Of a stretch of 64,000 nt of DNA, positions 1 through 9,075 are shown in pieces (positions within the stretch are counted from its first letter, which is position 1; each line of letters starts with the position of its first letter). Source of the stretch: Curtobacterium sp. SGAir0471. GTDB lineage: Bacteria; Actinomycetota; Actinomycetes; Actinomycetales; Microbacteriaceae. Where the stretch lies: NCBI RefSeq assembly GCF_005490985.1, contig NZ_CP027869.1, positions 3,100,001 to 3,164,000 on the forward strand. The letters are read 5' to 3'. The notes under the pieces were generated by a model, which did not search any database, was not told where the DNA came from, and was given only the letters and a program-made list of their open reading frames with translations. Made by a program: the position numbers and the translations under genes.

Positions 1-185
<185 letters not shown>

Positions 186-212
186 GGTCGCCCCGGGTCG
201 GATCCCGCGAAA

Positions 213-270
213 CGCAACGAAGGCGGTTCCTCACAGCGTCGTACCGCTGCGGGGAACCGCCTTCGTTGCG
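213..270. terminator. Bidirectional terminator between serC and DUF3027 gene
   Basis: A perfect 18-bp inverted repeat (213-230 and 253-270, CGCAACGAAGGCGGTTCC and its complement) encloses a 22-nt loop that itself can form a small CAGCG/CGCTG hairpin. It sits between two convergent genes, as expected for a terminator used from both sides. Confidence 0.85.
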
Positions 271-285
271 TCTTGCGAGGAGAGG

Positions 286-978
286 TCAGGCGCCGTGGCG
301 CTCCGGGTCCGTCTCGGACGGGTCGAGCCGGTCGAGCTCGAGGTCGTCGTCGGGGTCGGTCGGCCGGACGCGGGACGCCCGTCGGCGCGAGCCACGGGAG
401 CGCGCCGGAGCGGACACCTCGGCGACCTCGTCATCGTCCTCGTCTGCGCCGTCGTCGTCGGCGGCGGCCGCGTCGACGTCGACCCCGTCCAGCTCGTCGT
501 CGTCGGACTCGGCGAGGTCGTCCTCGTCGTCCTCGAACTCGTCGTCGTCGTCCGCGGCGTCGTCGTCGGCCTCGTCGTCGTCCGGGTCCTCGTAGTCCGC
601 TTCCTCGGCGTCGTCGAGGTCGTCGTCCTCGTCCGACTCGTCGTCGTCGTCCGCCTCGTCGTCCTCGTCCGACTCGTCGTCCTCGTCCGTCTGGCCGGCG
701 CGGTACTCCGCCATCCGGTCCGCCCACGGCACCCAGTCCGGGGCGACCAGCGAGCCGTCGCCCGGCATGAGCTCGACCTCGAGCACGGTGGGCTCGTCGC
801 CCTCGACCTGCGCGACCGAGACCGTCCAGCGCCAGCCCGGGTAGCCCGGCATCCGGTTCGAGAAGAGGACCGAGACGACGCCGTCGCCCTCGTCCACGGT
901 GCCGACCGGCTGACCGATGGTCGACTCCGGCGTGACCTCGAGCAGCGCCTTCCGCGCGAGCTCGGTGTGGTCGGCCAT
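286..978 (-). CDS. DUF3027 domain protein with long acidic tail
   Basis: Encodes 230 residues. Residues 1 to about 95 form the globular DUF3027-type part (the PGYPGWRWTVSV segment is recognisable). From about 96 to 190 the protein is almost entirely Asp/Glu, then ends in a basic Arg-rich patch and a mixed tail. DUF3027 proteins are actinobacterial and of unknown function. The start codon overlaps the stop codon of the upstream cold-shock-domain gene (TGATG at 976-980), so the two are probably translationally coupled. The acidic tail could mimic nucleic acid or bind a basic partner, but that is a guess. Confidence 0.75.
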   Translation of the reverse strand: MADHTELARKALLEVTPESTIGQPVGTVDEGDGVVSVLFSNRMPGYPGWRWTVSVAQVEGDEPTVLEVELMPGDGSLVAPDWVPWADRMAEYRAGQTDEDDESDEDDEADDDDESDEDDDLDDAEEADYEDPDDDEADDDAADDDDEFEDDEDDLAESDDDELDGVDVDAAAADDDGADEDDDEVAEVSAPARSRGSRRRASRVRPTDPDDDLELDRLDPSETDPERHGA

Positions 979-1355
979 CAGGCGTCCAGCTGGTCTGCGA
1001 CGTGGCGCAGGATCGCGGCGATGCGCTCGCCGTTCTTCGGGTAGCGACCGTGGCGCAGGTCACCGCTGATCCGGTCGAGCTCCTTCACGAGGTCCTCGAC
1101 GATCACCGCCATGTCGTCGGCGGAGCGGCGGGACATCTTCGCGAGCGAGGGCGCGGGCTCGAGCAGCCGCACCGACAGCGCCTGCGAGCCCTTCTTGCCC
1201 TGGACGACGCCGTACTCCAGGCGGGTCCCGGCCTTGACCGAGGTGACACCGTCCGGCAGCGAGGACGCGTGCAGGAAGACCGGCTCACCGTCGTCGCCGG
1301 TGATGAACCCGAACCCCTTCTGGTCGTCGTAGAACTTGACCTTGCCGGTGGGCAT
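978..1355 (-). CDS. Cold-shock-domain protein with C-terminal helical extension
   Basis: Encodes 125 residues. Residues 1-65 are a cold-shock domain with the RNP1-like motif KGFGFIT and a second nucleic-acid motif VFLHASSL, so it should bind single-stranded RNA or DNA. Residues 66-125 are an extra helical region not found in classic 67-residue Csp proteins. An AGGAG ribosome-binding site precedes the ATG. It is the first gene of a two-gene operon with the DUF3027 gene. The extended form is common in Microbacteriaceae and is probably not the main cold-inducible CspA, which lies at 11112-11315. Confidence 0.85.
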   Translation of the reverse strand: MPTGKVKFYDDQKGFGFITGDDGEPVFLHASSLPDGVTSVKAGTRLEYGVVQGKKGSQALSVRLLEPAPSLAKMSRRSADDMAVIVEDLVKELDRISGDLRHGRYPKNGERIAAILRHVADQLDA

Positions 1356-1396
1356 GCTGGACTCCTCGTGGTCTGGAACGGCCGTGGTGCGTCGGA

Positions 1397-1402
1397 TATC
1401 CT
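1397..1402 (+). promoter_or_regulatory. -10 element, leaderless start of small membrane protein
   Basis: TATCCT ends 6 nt before the ATG at 1409, with no Shine-Dalgarno sequence between them. Transcription would begin at or next to the start codon. Confidence 0.5.
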
Positions 1403-1408
1403 GGGCCG

Positions 1409-1708
1409 ATGGCCAAGCCGACCCGATCCACCGGGCACACGCGCGAACCCGCGGACACCCCGGTGACGTTCAATCGTACCGAACGCGTCCTCGGGTTCAT
1501 GATCGGCGGCATCTTCATCGCCGCCTTCCTCTGCATCGCCGCGATGATCGTGATGTGGCTGACCGTCCCGAGCGCGCAGGGCTCCATGCCCTGGCCGGTG
1601 GTCATGGCGATCCCGCTGGTCGGGCTGCCCATCGGCATGGTGCTCGTCTTCGTGCTGCTCGGCCTCACCTGGACCAAGCGCGCCCGCGAGAACCGGTCGG
1701 CACGCTGA
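1409..1708 (+). CDS. Small two-helix membrane protein (DUF2530-like)
   Basis: Encodes 99 residues: a short polar N-terminus, then two hydrophobic segments at about 28-51 and 63-88, and a basic tail. No enzyme motif is visible. A small membrane protein is commonly found beside the XPB-helicase-associated gene in Microbacteriaceae, and DUF2530 is my best family guess. It is followed 19 nt later by the helicase-associated gene and may be co-transcribed with it. Confidence 0.6.
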   Translation: MAKPTRSTGHTREPADTPVTFNRTERVLGFMIGGIFIAAFLCIAAMIVMWLTVPSAQGSMPWPVVMAIPLVGLPIGMVLVFVLLGLTWTKRARENRSAR

Positions 1709-1727
1709 GGACCGGGAGCGGCGGACG

Positions 1728-3491
1728 ATGACGACCACCGCCGACCTCGCCGCCCGCCTGCGTGCGATGCCGGACGACGACCTGGAACGGCTCGTCGTCG
1801 CCCGTCGCCTGCCCGCGGCGGTCCTCGCCGAGTCCGGCCCGCAGCACGCTGCGGACTTCTTCGACCTCGCCGAGGCCCTCCGGACCGACGAAGCGGTCGA
1901 CGCAGCACTCGAGCACCTGCCCCGGGCCACGCTGCTCGCGCTCCGCGACGGGTCGACCGCCGCCGACGCGCTCGCTCCCGCGGTCGCGCTGGGCCTGGCC
2001 GACGACTCCGGCGCCGTCGACGACGCGGTGGCCGCGCGCATGGCCGCCCACCCGGAGCTCGCCGACCTCCGGCCGGGAGGCACGCCGCCGGCCCGCCCCG
2101 CCGCCCACGACGAGCAGGCGGCCGACCCGGACCGCGCCCGTGCGACCGGCGCCGAGCGCGCGTTCACGACGATGACGGTGCTCGCCGAGCTGCTCCGGGC
2201 GATCGACGCCGGCGAGGTGCGCGAGCTCGTCAAGGGCGGCATCGGCACGCCGCTCGCCCGGACCCTCGGCGAGCGCGTCGGCGCGGACCCGGACGTCGTG
2301 CCCGTCCGGCTCGCACTGCTCGACCGTTGCGGGTTCGCCGACCCCGGCGAGGGTCACTGGGCCGTGACGTCCGGCGGTCGCACGTGGCTCGTGTCCGCCT
2401 GGTCGGACCGCTGGGTCGACCTCGCCGGGCGGTGGTGGCGCTCGCTCGACCCCGCCGTGCACGACGTGCTCCGGACGGCCGACGACGACCTGCACGACCT
2501 GGTCGCGGTCGGGCGGTGGGCGTTCCCGGCAGGAGCGCGGTGGCTCGACGCCGTGCTGCTCGACGTGGCCGGGACCGCCGAGGTCCTCGGGCTCGCGGTC
2601 GACGGCACGGTCACCACGACGGGCCGCGCGGTCCTCGACGGCGATGCCGCCGCCGCTGCGGAGGACCTGCCGCCGACCGTCGACGGCGTCTACCTGCAGC
2701 ACGACCTGACGGTGATCGCCCCCGGGCCGCTGTCCCCGGCGGACGACGACGCGCTCCGCACCGTGGCCGACCTCGAGGCCCCGGGGCTGGCGGCGCGCTA
2801 CCGCGTCTCCGAGGACTCGGTGCGCCGTGCCCTCCGGGCGGGGACGACGCGGGACGACCTGCTCGCACTGCTCGAGCGGCTCTCGGCGACCGACGTGCCG
2901 CAGCCGCTGCGCTACCTGGTCGACCAGGTGGCGTCGCGCGACGGCGGTCTCGTGGTCGACGGCGCACCGGACGGCCGCGGAGCGGTCGTGCACGGGACGC
3001 CGGACCAGCTCGACCTGGTCGGGGTCGACGCCGAGCTGCGGCAGCTCACCTGGGAGCGGGTCGACCTGACGACCCTGACCGCCCCGCACCCACCGCACGT
3101 GGTCCACGCGGCGCTCGAGGAGCAGCGGTACCCGGCCGTGCTGACGGCTGCGGCCCGCCCGGTGACGCAGGACGCGCCTCCCGGCCGTCGTCGTGGCTCC
3201 GGACGCACGCCGGAGCAGGCCGCGCACGCGCTCGTGGAACGACTGCGCCTGACGACGGAGCGCGGTGACGCGGAGCCGGAGCAGGAGTGGCTCGGACGGC
3301 AGATCGACCTGGCGGTGCGCGGGAAGACGCCGATCCGGCTGACGGTCCGCATGCCGGACGGGTCGGAACGCCCGATGTCGATCGTGCCGACGTCGGTCGC
3401 CGCCGGGCGGGTGCGCGGTCGGGACACCGCCGTCGACGTGGAGCGGACGCTGCCGCTGTCGCTCGTCGTCGCGGTCGAGAGCGAAGCCTGA
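1728..3491 (+). CDS. Helicase-associated domain protein (XPB partner)
   Basis: Encodes 587 residues with no Walker motifs. The sequence fits the actinobacterial helicase-associated family (Helicase_C_3 / XPB-Ssl2-like N-terminal region) always found next to the XPB helicase. Visible features are a helical N-terminus rich in Leu/Ala/Asp, a LPPTVDGVYLQHDLTVIAPG segment near residue 320, a winged-helix-like stretch (YRVSEDSVRRALRAG) near 360, and a WYL-like C-terminus. It probably acts as an accessory subunit in DNA repair or transcription-coupled processes. This is inferred from context; no activity is established here. Confidence 0.75.
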   Translation: MTTTADLAARLRAMPDDDLERLVVARRLPAAVLAESGPQHAADFFDLAEALRTDEAVDAALEHLPRATLLALRDGSTAADALAPAVALGLADDSGAVDDAVAARMAAHPELADLRPGGTPPARPAAHDEQAADPDRARATGAERAFTTMTVLAELLRAIDAGEVRELVKGGIGTPLARTLGERVGADPDVVPVRLALLDRCGFADPGEGHWAVTSGGRTWLVSAWSDRWVDLAGRWWRSLDPAVHDVLRTADDDLHDLVAVGRWAFPAGARWLDAVLLDVAGTAEVLGLAVDGTVTTTGRAVLDGDAAAAAEDLPPTVDGVYLQHDLTVIAPGPLSPADDDALRTVADLEAPGLAARYRVSEDSVRRALRAGTTRDDLLALLERLSATDVPQPLRYLVDQVASRDGGLVVDGAPDGRGAVVHGTPDQLDLVGVDAELRQLTWERVDLTTLTAPHPPHVVHAALEEQRYPAVLTAAARPVTQDAPPGRRRGSGRTPEQAAHALVERLRLTTERGDAEPEQEWLGRQIDLAVRGKTPIRLTVRMPDGSERPMSIVPTSVAAGRVRGRDTAVDVERTLPLSLVVAVESEA

Positions 3492-3575
3492 GCCGCGCGG
3501 TCCTGCACAGCCGCGGCGCCGGGGCCGGTTCTCCACCGATGCGCACCCGGCGGACCCGCTCGCAGCCACGCCGCC

Positions 3576-3581
3576 TAGGCT
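3576..3581 (+). promoter_or_regulatory. -10 element, leaderless start of XPB helicase
   Basis: TAGGCT lies 8 nt before the ATG at 3590, leaving no room for a leader with a ribosome-binding site. Confidence 0.5.
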
Positions 3582-3589
3582 GATCCGTC

Positions 3590-5284
3590 ATGAACGGACC
3601 GCTGATCGTGCAGAGTGACCGCACCGTGCTCCTCGAGGTCGCGCACCCCCAGGCAGAGGACGCGCGGCACGAGCTCGCGGCCTTCGCCGAGCTCGAACGC
3701 GCGCCCGAGCACGTGCACACGTACCGGATCACGCGGCTCGGGCTGTGGAACGCCCGGGCGGCCGGCCACGACGCCGAGTCGATGATCGGCACGCTCGAGC
3801 GGTTCGCGAAGTTCCCCGTCCCGCAGAGCGTCACGGTCGACATCCGCGACACCGTCTCGCGGTACGGTCGGCTCGTCATCCGACGCGAGGAGCGCGAGGA
3901 CGCCCCGGCGATCGCGAACTCCCCGACCGAGGAGCTCGAGCGCCAGCCGGTCCTGCTCCTCACCGCCGAGGACCCGTCGGTGCTGGCCGAGGTGACCCGG
4001 TCGAAGCGCATCAAGCCCCTGCTCGGCGACCAGCGCTCCCCCTCGGAGATCGAGCTGCAGCCGTGGGCGCGGGGACAGGTCAAGCAGGAGCTCGTGAAGC
4101 TCGGCTGGCCGGCGGAGGACCTGGCGGGCTACACGCCGGGCCAGCCGCACCCGATCGACCTCGACACGGCGTCGTGGCACATGCGGCCGTACCAGGAGCA
4201 AGCCGTCGACACCTTCTTCGCGCAGGGCTCCGGGGTGGTCGTGCTGCCCTGTGGTGCCGGCAAGACCCTCGTCGGGGCCGGGGCGATGGCGACCGTCAAG
4301 GCGACGACGCTCATCCTCGTGACGAACACCGTCTCCGCACGGCAGTGGCGGGACGAGCTCCTGCGTCGCACGACCCTGTCCCCCGAGGACATCGGCGAGT
4401 ACTCCGGCACCTCGAAGGAGATCCGGCCGGTCACGATCGCGACGTACCAGATCCTGACCGCGCGCCGGAAGGGCGAGTACACGCACCTGTCGCTGCTCGA
4501 CGCCCTCGACTGGGGGCTCATCGTCTACGACGAGGTCCACCTGCTCCCGGCTCCGGTGTTCAAGCTCACCGCTGACCTGCAGGCCCGCCGTCGCCTCGGA
4601 CTGACGGCGACCCTGGTGCGCGAGGACGGCCGCGAGAGCGACGTGTTCTCCCTCATCGGCCCGAAGCGCTACGACGCCCCGTGGAAGGAGATCGAGGCGC
4701 AGGGGTACATCTCCCCCGCTGCCTGCTACGAGGTCCGGATCGACCTGCCGCACCAGGACCGCCTCGAGTACGCGGCGTCGGGCGACGACGAGCGCTACCG
4801 GATGGCGGCGACCTCGCCCGCGAAGACCCCGGTCGTGCGCGAGCTCATCGAGAAGCACCACGGCGAGCAGATCCTCGTCATCGGGCAGTACATCGACCAG
4901 CTCGACGACCTCGCCGCCTCACTCGACGCCGCCGAGATCACCGGCTCGACCCCGGTCGACGAGCGGGAGCGGCTGTTCCAGGCCTTCCGCGAGGGCTCGA
5001 TCGACGTGCTCGTGGTGTCGAAGGTCGCGAACTTCTCGGTCGACCTGCCCGACGCGACCGTCGCCATCCAGGTGTCCGGCTCGTTCGGGTCGCGGCAGGA
5101 AGAGGCGCAGCGCCTGGGCCGCCTGCTCCGTCCGAACAAGGACGGCCTGCCCGCGTCCTTCTACACGCTCGTCACGCGCGACACCGTCGACCAGGACTTC
5201 GCGCAGAACCGGCAGCGGTTCCTCGCCGAGCAGGGGTACGCGTACACGATCCTCGACGCCGATCAGGTCCTGGCAGCCGCGTAG
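3590..5284 (+). CDS. XPB-type superfamily 2 DNA helicase
   Basis: Encodes 564 residues. An N-terminal damage-recognition-like domain covers about 1-190. The helicase core carries Walker A PCGAGKT (about 220-226), the DEVH box (about 314-317), SAT-like motif LTATLVREDGR, and motif VI EEAQRLGRLLRP. This is the bacterial orthologue of eukaryotic XPB, an ATP-dependent 3'-to-5' DNA helicase implicated in DNA repair. The upstream gene is its usual partner. Length and all key residues look intact. Confidence 0.93.
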   Translation: MNGPLIVQSDRTVLLEVAHPQAEDARHELAAFAELERAPEHVHTYRITRLGLWNARAAGHDAESMIGTLERFAKFPVPQSVTVDIRDTVSRYGRLVIRREEREDAPAIANSPTEELERQPVLLLTAEDPSVLAEVTRSKRIKPLLGDQRSPSEIELQPWARGQVKQELVKLGWPAEDLAGYTPGQPHPIDLDTASWHMRPYQEQAVDTFFAQGSGVVVLPCGAGKTLVGAGAMATVKATTLILVTNTVSARQWRDELLRRTTLSPEDIGEYSGTSKEIRPVTIATYQILTARRKGEYTHLSLLDALDWGLIVYDEVHLLPAPVFKLTADLQARRRLGLTATLVREDGRESDVFSLIGPKRYDAPWKEIEAQGYISPAACYEVRIDLPHQDRLEYAASGDDERYRMAATSPAKTPVVRELIEKHHGEQILVIGQYIDQLDDLAASLDAAEITGSTPVDERERLFQAFREGSIDVLVVSKVANFSVDLPDATVAIQVSGSFGSRQEEAQRLGRLLRPNKDGLPASFYTLVTRDTVDQDFAQNRQRFLAEQGYAYTILDADQVLAAA

Positions 5285-5339
5285 CCATCACACGACCCAC
5301 TCCCAGGCAACCTCGAGGGAACGGTCAGAGGATAGGGGC

Positions 5340-6035
5340 ATGACCGATGGCCCCAAGATCCTGATCGTCGACGACGAGCCGAACATCCGCGACCTCCTCA
5401 CGACCTCGTTGCGCTTCGCCGGGTTCGCCGTCCGTGCGGTCGGCAACGGGGCCCAGGCGATCTCGGCCGTGCTCGAGGAGGAGCCGGACCTGATCATCCT
5501 CGACGTGATGCTGCCCGACATGAACGGCTTCGGCGTGACCAAGCGCCTGCGTTCGTCCGGGTACACCTCGCCGATCCTGTTCCTCACCGCGAAGGACGAC
5601 ACCGAGGACAAGATCACCGGGCTCACCGTCGGCGGCGACGACTACGTGACGAAGCCGTTCTCGCTCGACGAGATCGTCGCGCGCATCAAGGCCATCCTCC
5701 GTCGCACCATGAACGACGAAGAGGACGCGATCATCCGTGCCGGGGAGCTCACGATGGACCAGGACACGCACGAGGTCACGATCGGCGACGCGCAGATCGA
5801 GCTGTCCCCGACCGAGTTCAAGCTCCTGCGCTACCTCATGCTCAACCCCAACCGGGTGCTGTCGAAGGCGCAGATCCTCGACCACGTGTGGGAGTACGAC
5901 TTCAACGGCGACGCCGGCATCGTCGAGTCGTACATCTCGTACCTCCGCCGCAAGCTCGACCAGTACTCGACCGAGCCGATCATCCAGACCAAGCGTGGCT
6001 TCGGCTACATGCTGAAGGCGTCCAAGGCGTCCTGA
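5340..6035 (+). CDS. OmpR-family response regulator
   Basis: Encodes 231 residues. The receiver domain (1-120) has the acidic pair D11-D12, phosphoacceptor D55 in LIILDVMLPD, the switch residue T84 and K105. The C-terminal winged-helix domain (about 133-230) shows the usual pattern ending in TKRGFGYML. It is followed 61 nt later by its histidine kinase. The pair resembles actinobacterial TrcR/TrcS or MprA/MprB-type systems, but I cannot assign the signal. Convergent GAGG before the ATG can serve as ribosome-binding site. Confidence 0.9.
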   Translation: MTDGPKILIVDDEPNIRDLLTTSLRFAGFAVRAVGNGAQAISAVLEEEPDLIILDVMLPDMNGFGVTKRLRSSGYTSPILFLTAKDDTEDKITGLTVGGDDYVTKPFSLDEIVARIKAILRRTMNDEEDAIIRAGELTMDQDTHEVTIGDAQIELSPTEFKLLRYLMLNPNRVLSKAQILDHVWEYDFNGDAGIVESYISYLRRKLDQYSTEPIIQTKRGFGYMLKASKAS

Positions 6036-6096
6036 CGCCGGGCACACGGCGACCGTCCGGTTTCACCGGGCGGTCGCCGCTTATCGTTGGGGCAGC

Positions 6097-7794
6097 ATGC
6101 ACACGCGAATGAGCCGCTGGTGGGACGGGATCTCCCTCCGCACCAAGATCACCGGGATCACGGTGCTGCTCGTCGCGCTCGGACTGCTCGTCGCCGGCCT
6201 CGGCACCATGACGGTGCTGTCGACGTACCTCATGCAGCAGCTCGACAACACGGTCAAGCAGACGACCGAGCAGCTCGAGGGACAGAACATCAGCGACGGC
6301 CAGCAGTACTGCACGCTGTCGATCGTCCTGTCGCAGAGCGCGTACGTCGCCGCCTACGACTCCCGCGGTGACAAGATCTGCCAGACCCGCGCGTCCAGCC
6401 GGCCGGACATCCGCTCGCTCGACTTCTCCGCCGCGGCGCAGAGCTCGCAGCGGTTCTCGCTGTACGACAGCCAGCACGACCACGAGTGGCGCGCGCAGAT
6501 CATCCCCGCGTCGCTGCAGAACCAGTCGAGCGGCACGTCCGAGACCGGCTACGTGCTCGTCGCCGTGTCCAGCGCCGACACCGACCAGACCATCGCGCGC
6601 TTCACGGTCATCTTCCTCGGCTTCGGCATCTCGGTGATCCTGCTCGGCGCGATGCTCACCCGACTCCTCGTGACCGCGACGTTCGACCCGCTGCGCGATG
6701 TCGAGGACACCGCCGCCCGGTTCGCCGCCGGCGACTTCAACCAGCGCCTCGAGTCGGACACCCCGAACACCGAGGTCGGTCGACTGAACCGATCCCTGAA
6801 CGCGATGCTCGAGCGGATCGACTCCGCGTTCGAGGACCGTGAGCGCACGATCGACCAGATGCGCCGCTTCGTCGGTGACGCATCGCACGAGCTCCGGACC
6901 CCACTGGTGTCGCTGCGCGGGTACGCCGAGCTGTACCGGATGGGGGCGCTCCGCAAGGAGGAGGACGTCGCCCAGGCGATGGACCGCATCGAGAAGGAAG
7001 CGCAGCGGATGGGCCTGCTCGTGCAGGACCTGCTCCAGCTCGCCCGCATCGACGAGTCGAAGCCGCTCGAACTCGGCCCGGTCGACCTCGTCGCCATCGC
7101 CCGGGACTCGGCGCTCGACACCATGGCGTCGAACCCCGACCGCGAGATCCAGGTGCTGGTCGAGGACGCCGTGACCGGTGTCAGCGTGCCGCAGGCGGTG
7201 CGTCCCAGCGCCTTCGGGCAGGACACCGGCGAGACCCCGGTCTCGCCGCCGTCGGCGAACACGACCGGCCCGATCGCGTTCTCGCGGCAGACCATCGCGC
7301 GGCTCCGCGCCCGCCGGACCCGGGCGATGGGGGTCGACGGCACCGCCCCGACCGACGAGACCACGCCCCTGCCGACCGTCGTGCTGCCGGCCCGTCCCCC
7401 GATCGTCCTGGCGGAGGAGAACAAGATCCGCCAGGTCGTGACGAACCTGATGGGCAACGCCATGCGCTTCACGGAGTACGACGACCCGATCGAGATCGGC
7501 ATCGGCGTGGACGACGACCGCGGCATGGCACACCTCGACGTCATCGACCACGGCGAGGGCATCCCGCCGCAGCTCCGCGACAAGATCTTCCAGCGCTTCT
7601 GGCGTGCGGACACCTCCCGCGCTCGGGACACCGGCGGATCGGGGCTCGGCCTCGCGATCGTCTCGGGCATCGTGCAGGCGCACAACGGCTCCGTCGAGGT
7701 CTTCGACACCGAGGGCGGCGGGGCGACCTTCCGGGTCTGGCTCCCCCTGCTCCCCCGCGACTACACCCCCACCCCGAAGGCCCCCGCCGCCTGA
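6097..7794 (+). CDS. Sensor histidine kinase with unusual catalytic-domain insertion
   Basis: Encodes 565 residues. Two membrane helices (about 20-42 and 168-190) flank an extracytoplasmic sensor of about 125 residues. HAMP (191-245), the phosphoacceptor His264 in DASHELRTPL, the N box near 450, G1 DHGEGIPP, F box FQRFWRAD and G2 GGSGLGLA follow. Between the start of the catalytic domain and the N box lies an insertion of about 75 residues (about 360-435) rich in Pro, Thr and Arg, which typical kinases lack. It forms a two-component pair with the gene at 5340-6035. An alternative ATG is at 6109. Confidence 0.9.
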   Translation: MHTRMSRWWDGISLRTKITGITVLLVALGLLVAGLGTMTVLSTYLMQQLDNTVKQTTEQLEGQNISDGQQYCTLSIVLSQSAYVAAYDSRGDKICQTRASSRPDIRSLDFSAAAQSSQRFSLYDSQHDHEWRAQIIPASLQNQSSGTSETGYVLVAVSSADTDQTIARFTVIFLGFGISVILLGAMLTRLLVTATFDPLRDVEDTAARFAAGDFNQRLESDTPNTEVGRLNRSLNAMLERIDSAFEDRERTIDQMRRFVGDASHELRTPLVSLRGYAELYRMGALRKEEDVAQAMDRIEKEAQRMGLLVQDLLQLARIDESKPLELGPVDLVAIARDSALDTMASNPDREIQVLVEDAVTGVSVPQAVRPSAFGQDTGETPVSPPSANTTGPIAFSRQTIARLRARRTRAMGVDGTAPTDETTPLPTVVLPARPPIVLAEENKIRQVVTNLMGNAMRFTEYDDPIEIGIGVDDDRGMAHLDVIDHGEGIPPQLRDKIFQRFWRADTSRARDTGGSGLGLAIVSGIVQAHNGSVEVFDTEGGGATFRVWLPLLPRDYTPTPKAPAA

Positions 7795-7866
7795 CCCCGG
7801 CCCGGTCGCCCTGCCTCGGCGTCCGCCCCGGCCCGGGACGCCCACCCCGGCGGCACTGGTTGTTCT

Positions 7867-7948
7867 GGTCGCAGGACTTGCCGTTCATCGCCGGCTTCGG
7901 CGGCAAGTCATGCGACCTGAGCGCCCGCCGGCGGCAGGTCGTGCGACC
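7867..7948. repeat. REP-like 17-bp motif cluster A (three copies)
   Basis: Three copies of a motif close to CGGCAAGTCGTGCGACC: 7867-7883 on the minus strand, 7901-7917 and 7932-7948 on the plus strand. The first two form a near-perfect 17-bp hairpin with a 17-nt spacer. The cluster lies just downstream of the DUF559 gene and mirrors cluster B on its other side. Confidence 0.75.
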
Positions 7949-7984
7949 GGAGGCTGGCACGGAAGGGACGTGCCGCGGACCGAC

Positions 7985-8860
7985 TCACGCCCGGGAGGCG
8001 AAGGCCTGTCGGAGCCGCTCGAACAGGACCGCGGGTCGAGCGGCGTCGGCAGCCGTCGCGTGCACCACGATCCAGCCGTTGACGGCGAACCCGTTCCCGC
8101 GGCGCTGGTCGTGCCGGAAGACCTCGCGCTCGCGATGGTGGTCGCCGTCGTACTCGAGTGCGATCCGGAGCTGCGGCCAGCACATGTCCACACGCCCCAG
8201 GAAGGTCCCGCGCTCGTCGAACACCTCGCGGTTCAGCTCGGGTTCGGGGAAGCCGGCGTCCACGACGTCGAGACGGATCAGCGTCTCCATCGGTGACTCA
8301 CTCCCCGGTCGCACTGCCTCCAGGGCTGCTCGCGCGCGGACGACCCCGTGCCCGCGCGGACGGAGTGCTCGTCCGAGGTCCTCGATCGTGGCGAGCCCCG
8401 CGCGGCCGACGAGGTGGTCGCCGAGGACGACGAGTGACCGGAGGTCGAGGAGCGTGGCGCACTCTGCCCACGCACGGGCGGGCGCACTGAGTGGCAGGCC
8501 GTCGAGCGCTGCGGTGTCGTGGTCGGTCGCCCGGTGCGCTGTGACGCCCGGGCGCCGCATGAGACTCGCCGTGCCGACCGTCGCGACGTGGACCGACGTC
8601 GCGTCTCGGAACGCTCGCGGCACCGGCGCTCCCCACAGGCAGGCCGCGGTGGTGTGACTGAAGCGCTGCTCGGGGCGGAGCACCAGGGCGATGCACTCCA
8701 CCAGCCCGACCTCGCGGTCGCGCAGCACCCGGACGCCGTGGACGGGGCTCCGGAGGTCGGCACGACGCATGCGATTCGGTCCCTCGCCGTACCGCCGTGC
8801 TTCTGCGACCGTGAAGGCCCGGTTCGCCAGGCTCTCCGGCAGTGCGCGAGGGGTGGTCAT
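7985..8860 (-). CDS. DUF559 / VSR-fold endonuclease-like protein
   Basis: Encodes 291 residues, starting at the ATG that gives MTTPRALPESL. The N-terminal half (about 1-190) looks like the winged-helix AbiEi-antitoxin-like region usual in this family. The C-terminal part has the DUF559 signature RVDMCWPQLRIALEYDGDHH, containing the catalytic D/E-x-D-G-x-x-H pattern of Very-Short-Patch-Repair-fold nucleases. The likely substrate is DNA. No cognate methylase is present. Three copies of a 17-bp palindromic motif lie on each side, suggesting the gene and its repeats form one unit. Function is not established. Confidence 0.75.
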   Translation of the reverse strand: MTTPRALPESLANRAFTVAEARRYGEGPNRMRRADLRSPVHGVRVLRDREVGLVECIALVLRPEQRFSHTTAACLWGAPVPRAFRDATSVHVATVGTASLMRRPGVTAHRATDHDTAALDGLPLSAPARAWAECATLLDLRSLVVLGDHLVGRAGLATIEDLGRALRPRGHGVVRARAALEAVRPGSESPMETLIRLDVVDAGFPEPELNREVFDERGTFLGRVDMCWPQLRIALEYDGDHHREREVFRHDQRRGNGFAVNGWIVVHATAADAARPAVLFERLRQAFASRA

Positions 8861-8963
8861 GTCCGCATCCTGGACGCGCGACGAGTCACCGCTGGTCGAG
8901 GCGGGCGCACCTGTGGAGACCGACCGAGGCTGAGCCTCCTGTGCGGGACAGGTGCTCGCGACC

Positions 8964-9046
8964 GGATCGCACGACGTGCCGCGCGCAGACGTTCTCGTCG
9001 CACGACGTGCCGTCGGCGACGAAGCTGAGCGGCAAGTCGTGCAACC
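8964..9046. repeat. REP-like 17-bp motif cluster B (three copies)
   Basis: Copies at 8965-8981 and 8996-9012 (minus orientation) and 9030-9046 (plus orientation) match the motif of cluster A. The last two form a hairpin with a 17-nt spacer, the same spacing as in cluster A. The cluster lies upstream of the DUF559 gene. Confidence 0.75.
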
Positions 9047-9075
9047 GGAACCACCGGCGCCGACCGATGGGAGCG

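Noticed and set aside
440..700. GTCGTC-rich stretch as a microsatellite
   Set aside because: It encodes the acidic tail of the DUF3027 protein in an intact frame.
7985..8860. Type IV antitoxin (AbiEi) of a toxin-antitoxin pair
   Set aside because: The N-terminal region is similar, but no AbiEii-like toxin gene is adjacent, and the C-terminus has the DUF559 nuclease signature.
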